From Psoroptes ovis (Eukaryota > Arthropoda > Arachnida > Sarcoptiformes > Psoroptidae): a stretch of DNA of 64,000 bases. The stretch lies in NCBI GenBank assembly GCA_002943765.1, contig PQWQ01000003.1, forward strand, positions 3,347,501-3,411,500. Direction: 5' to 3'. A model generated the notes under the pieces. That model saw nothing but the letters and a program-made list of their open reading frames with translations. It searched no databases and had not been told where the DNA came from. Of the stretch, positions 25,861 to 35,376 are shown piece after piece (positions within the stretch are counted from its first letter, which is position 1; each line of letters starts with the position of its first letter). The translations under genes and the position numbers were made by a program.

Positions 25861-26385
25861 TTAAGGAAGACGACAAACACCATCAACACATTTGCTCTTC
25901 TCTGTATTGCTGTATGTAACACCCGGTGTCAATTGACCATCAAATAATTTTTTAACCAATGATTCATCAGCACATGTAGCTTCTTCTAAACGCATATTTT
26001 TACTGATATTGATCAATGTCGGTACACATTTAATATTGAATTTTGAATGTTTTCGAAAAGCATTGTCGGAACTTTTCCAGCTAAAATTTTGAATTGGAAA
26101 TTTGAAAAAAAAAATTCAAAAAATTGCTTCAAATCATTTATGAGTGTATCAAATTTACCTTGGTAAATCACCAACCGAAACCGATGCAAAAATCATATCA
26201 TCATTATTGGCATAATCATTCGCTACCTTTTCAATTACGGGATCGGCAACAACGCAATCTGGACACCAACTTTTACCATCAGATTTTTTTGTGCCTGAAA
26301 ATAAAAGAATCAAATTTTTGCCATCATCATTTTGTGCCAATAATTTATCTAATTGTTCAACAGTGTTAACTTCAATTTTCTTCAT
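25861..26385 (-). CDS. TXNDC17: Thioredoxin domain-containing protein 17 (TRP14)
   Basis: Cytosolic thioredoxin-fold oxidoreductase that, in mammals, reduces cystine, nitrosothiols and some phosphatase disulfides with electrons from thioredoxin reductase. Two exons on the minus strand, 26385-26159 and 26080-25861, join in phase to 148 residues. The active site is SWCPDCVVADPVI near residues 39-51: the WCPDC motif is diagnostic for this family, against WCGPC in classical thioredoxins. Exon 2 carries SWKSSDNAFR, the thioredoxin cis-proline context KCVPTLINI and LVKKLF. It is about 25 residues longer than the human protein, mainly through a C-terminal tail with two extra cysteines (KCVDGVCRLP). 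It is divergent from LIN37. Confidence 0.95.
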
Positions 26386-26492
26386 TTTTTTAGCTGCAAA
26401 TTTTACACAGTTTTTGGGAATTTAATTCAACAAACAATGTAAGTAGAAAATCGAAATTGATAATGCCTTAACTCCCATTTAAATATTTAAAT

Positions 26493-26679
26493 CAGTCATT
26501 CTCAACCGGTGTTCCGCGGCACTTTAGTGTTCCGCCAGATTCCAAAAAAGTGCCGCCAAATTTCGGAAATCTAACTCATTCCTTTACTATTCCCTTACTT
26601 GGTGTGCCGCAAGATTTTGGAAATAAAGGCTTTTCCTTTTTTCAGTGTGCCGCGGCGAAAAAAAGGTTGAGAATGACTG
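26493..26679. mobile_element. hAT-type MITE, 187 bp, with 8-bp target duplication
   Basis: Perfect 15-bp terminal inverted repeats CAGTCATTCTCAACC (26493-26507) and complement (26665-26679) are flanked by identical 8-bp direct repeats ATTTAAAT (26485-26492 and 26680-26687). An 8-bp duplication with CAG...CTG ends is the hallmark of hAT transposons. Subterminal CCGCGGCAC strings near both ends extend the symmetry and resemble the GCCGCGG motifs of arthropod hAT MITEs. It has no coding capacity. It sits between the divergent TXNDC17 and LIN37 genes, inside their shared promoter region. Confidence 0.93.
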
Positions 26680-26757
26680 ATTTAAATCAAAATGATGATA
26701 AATTGATGAAATTTTAGCTTGATCATGGGCAGTAGTCATGTGTCATTTATACTCTCA

Positions 26758-26780
26758 AATAATCGATTGTATCGATTATT
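26758..26780. promoter_or_regulatory. ATCGAT palindrome in the TXNDC17/LIN37 promoter region
   Basis: AATAATCGAT-TGT-ATCGATTATT is a perfect inverted repeat with 10-bp arms, 166 bp before the LIN37 ATG. ATCGAT cores resemble DREF/BEAF-type promoter elements of insects (TATCGATA), which mark housekeeping and divergent promoters. Binding here is an inference. Confidence 0.35.
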
Positions 26781-26945
26781 TCGTCCTAACTTATCGTTTG
26801 ATTTTTTTTTATTTTGTATTTTTTTAATTTGAACTCAGCGCAAAAATTTTCAATTTCTAATTCTGTTTTGATACATTTTTTTGAATAATTTGAATATTCT
26901 GTTTATTTTTGATGTGTATTTTTGAAAATTATCTTCATTAAAAAA

Positions 26946-28565
26946 ATGAATCGCAATCGACAATCATCAAGAATTGCTCGAAGACAAACGAAAAACAGTG
27001 AAAAAACTGGTGATATTGTTAATGGAACTGGACAAAATTCAACACAAAGTGGCCAATGTTTATCACAAATATTCGATGATATTGATCTGTTGTTTGGTAA
27101 TCATAAATCGAAATTTTATCCAATTTATACGCCACCAAATAAAAAAGTAAATACACATAATTTAGCAGAAATACCATCATTACAATCGGATGAAGATAGT
27201 ATTATTGGTTTTGATAATAATTCACAAAACGGTGATGTAAACACTAACGGTGAACGTAATATCACCCCTAGAAAACAATATGGTAAACGTAAAAATGCTA
27301 ATAGTTTGATCGAATCTCGTAATAAATTTCGTCAATTATTGAATCAAATGCAAACAAAATATCGTCCGATCAATGTTCAAGTCAATAACAACAAAAATGA
27401 TTCTGCATTTGATGGCTATGAACTTAAAAGTCGTCGTGTGAAATTTGAGCCTAAAAAACTTCGTAAAGATAATAATAGTAATGAGCAAACATCGCCGACG
27501 AAAGGTTCACAAAATGAATTTGTTGTGAAAGTGCATGAAAAATCGGTTGATTTAACATCATACTGCAAAATGAACCCGAACCAATACATTCCATTATATC
27601 CAATATGCCGTTTATGGATACGTGATCGTATGGGTATACCGGAAATGTTACGTGGCAAACGCAATCCCCAGCCGCCACCATTGACAGAGCCACCAGATCC
27701 TGATGGTCCATATTCAGCTGATCCAGTTGATGTTTGTCATATGCCTAAACCAGAACCATTACCGGTCGATGAAAATGGCAATATAATCAATTTACGTATA
27801 CCTGAAAAAGTACGATTGAAAAAATATGAACGAAAATATAATGATCTATCATTTATAAATGAACTGAAGCATTTAACACCAAGCGAAATGCTAAAAATAC
27901 ATATGCCTAATTGGAAGCAAATAAGACGAGAAAATTTAGATGCATTGAAACAGAATGAAAAACGTTATAGACATAGTTTTTCGATATTGAAATCAATTTT
28001 TGATAAAGCCAATTTAAATAATAGTGAATCTGGCAGAGATTTAGCATATTATAAATATCCTCCGTATGAATCAGAAGATCTTAATGAAACACAAAAATTA
28101 CAGGAACAACAGCCTTCGCAATCATCTTCAACAGTGGCAAACGCATCTGAACAACGAGACAAACCACGAAATCAAGAACAACGACCATCAGCTGAAACAG
28201 AATCAGCGATTAATGATGAAAATCACAATCGATTATCAAATCCACCAACGACTGCATCTTCGATATCATCATCAAAATCATCATCGCCTATACCATCGAA
28301 CGAAATGAATATGGATGATGAATCTCAATCTTCAACAGTGGCGACAAACATAACAACACAATCCGAAGAATTGAAACAAAACGAAAAACCTAAACCAATG
28401 GAAATCGATGTAAAAATTGAGGACGATGAATCGGAAACCATGCAAGAACAAACGTCAAATAATACAATAATAGTAGAAGAAGAATCGGAAAAATCAATGG
28501 AGCAAGAACAAGAATCAATGAATCAATCAAACGATAATAATGGTGATATATGCATGCAGGAATGA
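26946..28565 (+). CDS. LIN37: LIN37, MuvB/DREAM complex subunit
   Basis: LIN37 belongs to the MuvB core that joins E2F and pocket proteins in DREAM to repress cell-cycle genes in quiescent cells. This is a single exon of 539 residues. I start at the ATG at 26946 (MNRNRQSSR), since an upstream in-frame extension begins only with TTG. Near residue 216 lies PLYPICRLWIRDRMG, the family's CRAW box, here with Leu in place of the Ala. It is followed by LRGKRNPQPPPLTEP, a Pro-rich run and INLRIPEKVR, all typical of LIN37. The C-terminal third is Ser/Glu/Gln-rich and probably disordered. The protein is about twice the length of human LIN37 because of this tail and an extended N-terminus. It is divergent from TXNDC17 across a 560-bp region. 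Confidence 0.88.
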   Translation: MNRNRQSSRIARRQTKNSEKTGDIVNGTGQNSTQSGQCLSQIFDDIDLLFGNHKSKFYPIYTPPNKKVNTHNLAEIPSLQSDEDSIIGFDNNSQNGDVNTNGERNITPRKQYGKRKNANSLIESRNKFRQLLNQMQTKYRPINVQVNNNKNDSAFDGYELKSRRVKFEPKKLRKDNNSNEQTSPTKGSQNEFVVKVHEKSVDLTSYCKMNPNQYIPLYPICRLWIRDRMGIPEMLRGKRNPQPPPLTEPPDPDGPYSADPVDVCHMPKPEPLPVDENGNIINLRIPEKVRLKKYERKYNDLSFINELKHLTPSEMLKIHMPNWKQIRRENLDALKQNEKRYRHSFSILKSIFDKANLNNSESGRDLAYYKYPPYESEDLNETQKLQEQQPSQSSSTVANASEQRDKPRNQEQRPSAETESAINDENHNRLSNPPTTASSISSSKSSSPIPSNEMNMDDESQSSTVATNITTQSEELKQNEKPKPMEIDVKIEDDESETMQEQTSNNTIIVEEESEKSMEQEQESMNQSNDNNGDICMQE

Positions 28566-29014
28566 ATTGCTAAATGATCATATTTATTTTATAAAATATT
28601 AATATCAATTCATGAAATGTATCAATATTTTATCGGATTTTTTTTTTTTTAATTTCTTTTTCAAATTGACATTTTATTTATAACAAAAATTATATAATAA
28701 TAATAATATTATTTATAACATATAATATAATCATAATGATAATAATAATAATTAGAAAAGAATGGAGAGAGATAGAGAGATTTTAAATCATAAAAAAAAT
28801 TGTTATTACAAAAATTTGTAATTGATATTCAATTAAATAATAATAATAATAATAATAATAATTAAAATTATAACAATTAATTGCAATCATAACATATGAT
28901 GATGATGATTAATGATAATGATTCAAAAAAAAAATAGAGATTGAGATAAGATTTATGTTGAAAATATTTTCAATTCTAACCAAAAAAAAAAAATTGATGA
29001 AATGGCGATTTAAA

Positions 29015-29048
<34 letters not shown>

Positions 29049-29345
29049 GGTTTTAGCTAATTTTTATTTTTCTTAAAATAAAATCAATTGTCATCGATAT
29101 TTTTCTAATAATTCATGATTGAATGCAAGGCAGTGATGTTAAAAGATGATAATTATGACAAATGATTATGATAATGACGGTCCTTGTGAATTAATATTGA
29201 ATTTATATTATTTACCTTATGAGTTTATTTTATTTTGTATTCAAATCAAATTATTAATCATTTTTGAACAGTTTTAAAAATTGAAAGATTTTTCCATTTT
29301 TTTCCGTTTGTTCCAAATTATTCCAAATTGCCATTGATCATTTCA
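28566..29345. other. Spacer with microsatellites between LIN37 and the first secreted-protein gene
   Basis: A 780-bp convergent spacer. It contains an (ATA)n run near 28836-28862, a (TG)12 tract at 29019-29042 and AT-rich filler. No coding exon is seen. Confidence 0.65.
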
Positions 29346-31326
29346 CTAAGGACTTAAATATACTGGAGCTCTATAATTTGATTGATAGACAGGTACACCT
29401 TTTTGTGTCAGATAAACACGTGATCTAATGAAACGATTTTGTTGTAATGATGTTGATGTTGATGGTGATGATGATGATGATGATGATGATGGTGATAATA
29501 ATGATGATGATGATGCCATTGGCATTAATAAATGTTCTTCATCATTTTTACTTTGTTCAAACATTGCATTACGATATGATTGCAATGTTTTTGGACTTAA
29601 ATGTCGTAATACATCACTTGATGCTGAAATACTTTGTTGAAAAAGTGGCTGTAACTGTTGTTGTTGTTGTTGTGGTTGTTGTTTTAATAATGATAATGAT
29701 TTTTGATTATTTAATGTTGTTAATAATTGTGGCTGCGCTGCAGTAGCTGCTGCTGAATAATGTTGTTGTTGATGTCCTGAAAAATGATTTGAATGACCAT
29801 TATAACCACCACCACCGCCACCTAATGCACCGCCTAAATTTCCACCAAGTGCATCTCCTTCATTCGAACCTTTATTAGCATCTTTAGCAATAATTGTTCG
29901 TACTTCTTCAATCACTGGTTGTACTTCTTGTACAACTTTACGATATGGTTGTATAATTTCATGTACTTCCTGTATAATTGGACGTATTACTTCATGTACG
30001 ACACGTTGTGGCTCTTCATGTGATGTAGTATGTTTAACCTCAGGTTTTGGTCCTTAAAATGAAAAAAAAAATTGAAAATCATTATTAATATAATGATAAT
30101 ATACAAAAATACACAATTTAATAATCATAATTATGATTATCCATTGATAAATTTTTTAAAATTTCAATTTAAAAAAAAATAAATAAAAATTAATGAAAAA
30201 AATTTATCTTTTTTTTGTGAAAAGAAAAAACATTACGGAAGATAAATATTATTAATGAAAAAAAATGATTTTTTAAAAATATCCCAAGTTAACTAACATT
30301 AATCTAAAACCGCCGAATACACAGTGAAAAATTTATGAATAACTATTCATTTTCTTTTTCAAAAAAAAAAAAAAAAAAATATTAAATTTCATTATTAATT
30401 TACCGTAGATAAAACAGGAAATTTTTTTTTTAAATAATTAAATAAATAACAACACAAATATACATGATGTTATGCTGTGTTATGTTGTTATTTAGTTGTT
30501 GTTGTTGTTAATATGATAAAAATGTAAAAAGTAATAATTACTAACACCATACTATCATTATCATTGTGATATTATTTTCTAACTGTTTCGATCGATTGAT
30601 TGATACAAGATAATAATTAAACTTGATTATCATTTATGGTCAAGTAATTAGTGAATAAGTGAATGAAAATGAATGAAAATAAAACAGGTGAAATGAAACG
30701 TTTTTCCATCATGATACTTGATGTTTAATTTGAACAGTTTTGTTTCAAATTTGATTTTAAAAGTATCGAATCGATATCGATAGATACGAATAGATTAGAT
30801 TATGATTTTTATGTTTTAATTGTAAGTATGAGGCAATAGGTGAAGATAATGATGAATCAAAGATAAAAGAAATGAAAGCTAAAACAATCTTACCTGGAAG
30901 TCTTGATTGATGTACAACGATCGGTTGTGCATGTGTACGATAATGTAATGTAATTGGTTTATGTTCAGGCACCACATTAATATCTTTTCCTTTTAAATAT
31001 GCTTGATTAACGGTTGTCATTGAATAATCGGTTTCATGAAATTTATTTGTCATCGGTAAGAATGGTGTACGATGATATCGGCTACTGCCGCCGCCGCCAC
31101 CACCACCATTAAAATTTTGTGCCCATGAATTATATTCTGATGCAGATTTTTTCAATATATCACCCCCATTTATATTTGTTTGATGCTGTAATTGTTGTTG
31201 ATATTTTGATGGTGAAAAATTTTGTTTACTTTCTTCGGCAATCATATAATCATCATTAGTTCGATAACAATCGATCGTACCGATTGCTACGATTATTATG
31301 GTAATATAATAAAAATACCAATACAT
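29346..31326 (-). CDS. Secreted protein with conserved arthropod core, paralogue A
   Basis: Two coding exons on the minus strand, 31326-30894 and 30052-29346, give 379 residues. A hydrophobic N-terminus (MYWYFYYITIIIVAIGTIDC) looks like a signal peptide. The core around the splice junction reads ITLHYRTHAQPIVVHQSRLP, then EEPQRVVHEVIRPIIQEV, then EIIQPYRKVVQEVQPVIEEV. The rest is low-complexity: Gly-, Gln- and Ser-rich. I recognise the core as one seen in uncharacterised secreted or cuticle-associated arthropod proteins (possibly the DFP2- or Vajk-like group), but cannot name it with confidence. The ATG at 31326 was chosen because the longer frame begins with GTG. A strong donor at 34213-34215 and an acceptor at 31331-31332 suggest a 5' non-coding exon. 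Paralogue B lies at 41767-43518. Confidence 0.75.
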
Positions 31327-32364
31327 TTTTCTAAATAAAGCAAAAATATTCAAAAAAAAATTGATTATTTCGATGTTTAAAATTAGCTTCACATAATATG
31401 AACTGTAATAATCGATGCAGTCTATGCAAAATCATGGAACAGAAATTTTCCAAAAAAATATACCGGAAAACTTTAAACTTTCATTCATTCATTTGTATAG
31501 TTTTTGTTTGTCTGGGTAAAAAAACAAAAAAACTAAATTAAATCACATTTTAGTTGAAAGTAAATCGTTGTTGAAGACAAAATAAAAAATAAATAAATCA
31601 TTTTGTACGAAATAGATCTCTGTTAACTTTGTTCAGTAGTCTATATGCTTAAATAACATTAAGAAATGAAACAAAAAATAGACTCGACAAACAAACAAAC
31701 AATAAAATGGTTTTTAAATAATAATAATAATAATAATAATCAAGCAGGTTGCTTGAATCAAATTGAACTGATTTTTGCTCTAATTATCATTTCATTATGA
31801 TCATTTTCTACTACCATTTCATTATTACCATAATAATTATCAATGATTTTTGTGTGTTTCAATTCACTTTTCAAACACATACAAACACACAAACATTCAC
31901 ATGTCAAATTCAAACTTGAGACCAATTTTTTTTTTGAGACTGAAAAACTCTTTAATAGTCGGTATGAGTGTCCCAGTGTTTACAATTGGTTTACAAATAC
32001 AATATGCTTAGGTTATAATATTGAAAGGGGCAAAATCGATCGCAAAAAATGGTTAACGCTTCCAGTAATGTTTCAATAATTTTCTAAACATTTTTCATCA
32101 AACCATGTGTAAATTTTCATATATGAAACATTGAACATAGTTCACATAATATGAGAATTATAAGTGAAGAAAAATAATGAAAATGAATGAATGGCCATTT
32201 ACAAATTTATCAAATTTTCGGTTAATTTTTCGGCTAATTTTAATTTTTGAATTTTATTTGAATTTTTTTTTTAATTCTCATGGAGATTTTCTCTGTGTTT
32301 TCAATCGATTAATCAATTGTTTGTGTGTATTTGTGTATGTAATTATTATCAAATGAGATTTGTG
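31327..32364. other. Non-coding region, probably 5' intron of paralogue A
   Basis: If the donor near 34214 is used, this stretch and everything up to that point is one 2.9-kb 5'UTR intron of paralogue A. It is AT-rich and holds an (ATA)n run at about 31719-31740. No exon is recognised. Confidence 0.45.
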
Positions 32365-33033
32365 AAAGGGTAACCTGTAATAAGGCATAGTGGTTAAGCC
32401 TTATAAGCCGGATGGAAAAAATTTTTGTTGCATCATGTTCTTGGTCGATAGAGATGAAAAAAATATCATTACGGTCATATCCAATTCTTGACCCATCCGT
32501 TCCAAAAAGTTGGTCAAAAGTCAATTATCGCTATATCTCGGTCGTTTTAAGGTGGGGTGTCTCAATTTTTTCTATGATTAAAGGTTATCTAGCTATTGAT
32601 CATTGGTGAAAAAATCATCGCTAAAAAATCTTGCGCTCATCAGGAATATTCGTTAGAAGTTAGCATCATCCTTATCTGTATGATGCCGGATAACGTATTT
32701 TGACGTAGTAAACGTTCAAAGTCAATATCCATGATCAAAGAAAATGGTAACTTCAAATGAATGTTCCGAATGAGCGAAAGATTTTTTAGCGATGATTTTT
32801 TCACCAATGATCAATAGCTAGATAACCTTTAATCATAGAAAAAATTGAGACACCCCACCTTAAAACGACCGAGATATAGCGATAATTGACTTTTGACCCA
32901 CTTTTTGGAACGGATGGGTCAAGAATTGGATATGACCGTAATGATATTTTTTTCATCTCTATCGACCAAGAACATGATGCAACAAAAATTTTTTCCATCC
33001 GGCTTATAAGGCGCTTATTACAGGTTACCCTTT
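32365..33033. mobile_element. 669-bp foldback (palindromic) element
   Basis: The left arm, about 32365-32665, is repeated in inverse orientation at about 32745-33033, with a spacer of roughly 80 bp. Terminal repeats begin AAAGGGTAACCTGTAATAAG. Over most of the arms identity is nearly complete: two 65-codon frames on opposite strands (32412-32609 and 32801-32998) differ by one residue. The inner 35-40 bp of each arm are more diverged. A left-only insertion of about 12 bp near 32385-32396 breaks the symmetry. I find no clear target-site duplication and no transposase. A transcript through it would fold into a hairpin of almost 290 bp. Confidence 0.85.
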
Positions 33034-33901
33034 ATTAATGATTTTTCAATCTCATAAAACAAAAAGTTTTAAAAACTTTTTGTACTGAAAAAAAAAACAA
33101 AATAAAATCTAATTAATTCACACTTGTAAATCTAAAATTATTTGCCTTAAGTTATCATTGAATAGATTGAGAGTTATCATTGATTATTTTTCATCGATCA
33201 TGAAGCTGTTTGAGAAATGATGTATGAATCAATTTGAAATTTATAAAACCAAATCAATTCGAAATCTGTAATGGTGAAAGTGAATATTTTTCAAAAGAAA
33301 ATTTAAAACTATTTTTTTTGTCTATTTTCTTATTTATTTGTAAAACAAACAAACAAACCCATAAGATTGAATTGAAATTGAATTGGGCGTTTTGAATTAT
33401 TTATTTTCATTTATTTTTTCTTTTAATTGAAACCGGAAAAAAAAAACATTTGAATACACAAAACAAAACAATAAACAAAATGACATTTGAAATAAACAAA
33501 TGATTATTATTATTATTATTATTTGAAATATTTGAAATTATTTAAACCATTTTAAATTACAGTTTTAAAAAATTTTTTTAAAACCGTAGACACCGACTGT
33601 GTATTTTCATTTGAATTTAAATTATCATTATTTTATTTTTTAGTCGGAATAATTTTCTTAGAAAAAAAAATAAAACGAAAAATTTCAATTGTTTTCCGAT
33701 GTAAATACCGATAAATTATCAAGAACAACAGCCAACAACTACGACTTTAATGACAATGTACAAAACATCCCCTTCGAACAATTTATAATAATGATAATCT
33801 TGAATCAATTTGTCATCAGTCGATCAGCAATTTTGTTTGTTTTTTATTTAATTTGCTTTTATTGTTTTTGTATTCGGATTTGATCAATTTTTTTTCAATT
33901 A

Positions 33902-33950
33902 TTCGTTGCCCGAAAGGTTGATCACAAAGATAAACCTTGGGGGCAACGAA
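33902..33950. other. Strong short stem-loop
   Basis: TTCGTTGCCC (33902-33911) pairs perfectly with GGGCAACGAA (33941-33950). Inside, AAGGTT (33914-33919) pairs with AACCTT (33933-33938), leaving a loop of about 13 nt. The GC-rich 10-bp outer stem is unusual for this AT-rich region. Function is unknown. Confidence 0.55.
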
Positions 33951-34212
33951 ATACCTCGAAAACCAGAAGGAAATTCAATGAAAATTCGATTTTTTCATTT
34001 CCATTGAATTTGTCATGATTGGTTTGATTTCGATTCAATTTTTCGTAACTAATCCGATTTAAACTTAACTAATTCAAACCTTTTAACTGAGGGATTTTTT
34101 TCCTTCGACTCGCAAGATTATTCAGCTAATTTAGCTTAGGATTAAGTTTTGACTTCAGCGAAAATTCTTCAGTCAAAAATTATTGCGCAAACAATTGAAA
34201 AAACCAATACTT

Positions 34213-34215
34213 ACC
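34213..34215 (-). other. Candidate 5' splice donor of a non-coding first exon of paralogue A
   Basis: On the minus strand the sequence reads GCTCAG|GTAAGTATTGG, a perfect match to the U1 consensus CAG|GTAAGT. A matching acceptor TTTATTTAG|AAAAATG lies just before the paralogue A start codon (exon edge 31330). Together they imply a 5' non-coding exon ending at 34215 and a 2.9-kb intron. No ATG is evident in the sequence just before the donor. Confidence 0.45.
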
Positions 34216-35296
34216 TGAGCAATCTGCTGAGATATGGCGACAAAAATAAATTGAAAATTTGAAAATTTCAAATTTTACAAAAATTTTTCAAAAACTTTTG
34301 AAAAAAATTGTAAATTTCAATTGTGGATAATCAATAATCAATTAATAAGCCAACAATTATCATTCAAAGATCACACACAAAATACACGGTGACAAAATTG
34401 TTGAAAATTGAAAAATTTGAAAAATTTTGAAATTTCAATTTCACTTGTTGCTGATGCTGCTGTTGATATCAATGATTTAGTATTAAATGAATGAATGAAT
34501 GATAATGACTAATGATTAAACGATGATGTCCAATGCTTTTTGGATGTTGATCATTTTTTAAATTTTTCTTTTATCAAAATTTGAAATTTTTCTATTTTCT
34601 ATTTCTATTTCGTTGATGTTGTCTCAAATTTTACTTTCAAAAATCGTTTATTCAATCATTGATTCATTTGGCAATAAAATCAAAATAAGCAAACAAACAA
34701 ATAGAAAATGAATGAAATTTGAAATATTTTCATTCATTCATTCATTTTTACATTTTAAATAGTCGTTGAAATATAAATATGATTGGATGTTGAGAAATAT
34801 TTATTTTCATTTATTCATTTTCCATTTACAAAACATTGGATACATACGAACGATGATTATATCAATATTTTGAACAATTTTTGTATGATTTTAGCTCAAT
34901 TTACAATAATAATGATAATCGTCAAACAAAAAAACAAAAGAGTACCAATTGGAACTGTGTGGAACTGTTGCTGTACCACCAACCATTTGATTGAAAAGTC
35001 TCTTTTCTTGTTTGTACGGCGGGTGTGTGTGTGTGTGTGCGGACAAATATGTTTTGAATGTATGCATTTTGCATGTTCCACCATGAGGTTGGCGCCCGTG
35101 CCTGTGTGTTTGTGTGTGTGTGCACCGTGATAACGTCTACAAATGTTTAATTATGATTTGATATTTCTCTCTTTTGTCATTTCTTTATTCATAAATTTTT
35201 GCCATTTTGCCCGTAAGCTTTCAAAGCTCCAAAAGCTTCATAAGTCTCTTTTCAAATATTTTCAATTATTGATTTGAAAATAATAATCAAAGATTT

Positions 35297-35376
35297 TCGA
35301 TGCTTTCGATTAACAATTAATTTGAATAGTAATTATGAATTTTCATAATTACAAAATTCAAATCGAAAAGCTTCGA
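35297..35376. other. Long imperfect hairpin, about 80 nt
   Basis: A perfect 11-bp inner stem (35329-35339 with 35342-35352) has a 2-nt centre. It is extended outward by pairing of TTGAATA with its counterpart in the right arm and of TCGATGCTTTCGATT with AATCGAAAAGCTTCGA, interrupted by a bulge of about 10 nt on the left. It resembles a small hairpin precursor, though the terminal loop is unusually tight for a microRNA. Confidence 0.35.

Noticed and set aside
29428..29746. Plus-strand frames rich in Asp, Met and Val
   Set aside because: Antisense of the Ser- and Gln-rich part of paralogue A.
32381..32400. TAGTGGTTAAGCC resembles a tRNA A-box, suggesting a SINE
   Set aside because: No B-box at the right distance, no tRNA fold and no A-rich tail; it lies in the left-arm insertion of the foldback.
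32412..32998. Two near-identical 65-codon frames as a duplicated gene
   Set aside because: They lie at mirror positions in the arms of a palindrome, so their identity follows from arm similarity, and the product resembles nothing known to me.
34783..35130. Open frames on both strands, Cys/Val- and Thr/His-rich
   Set aside because: Produced by GT/AC dinucleotide runs; no coding signature.
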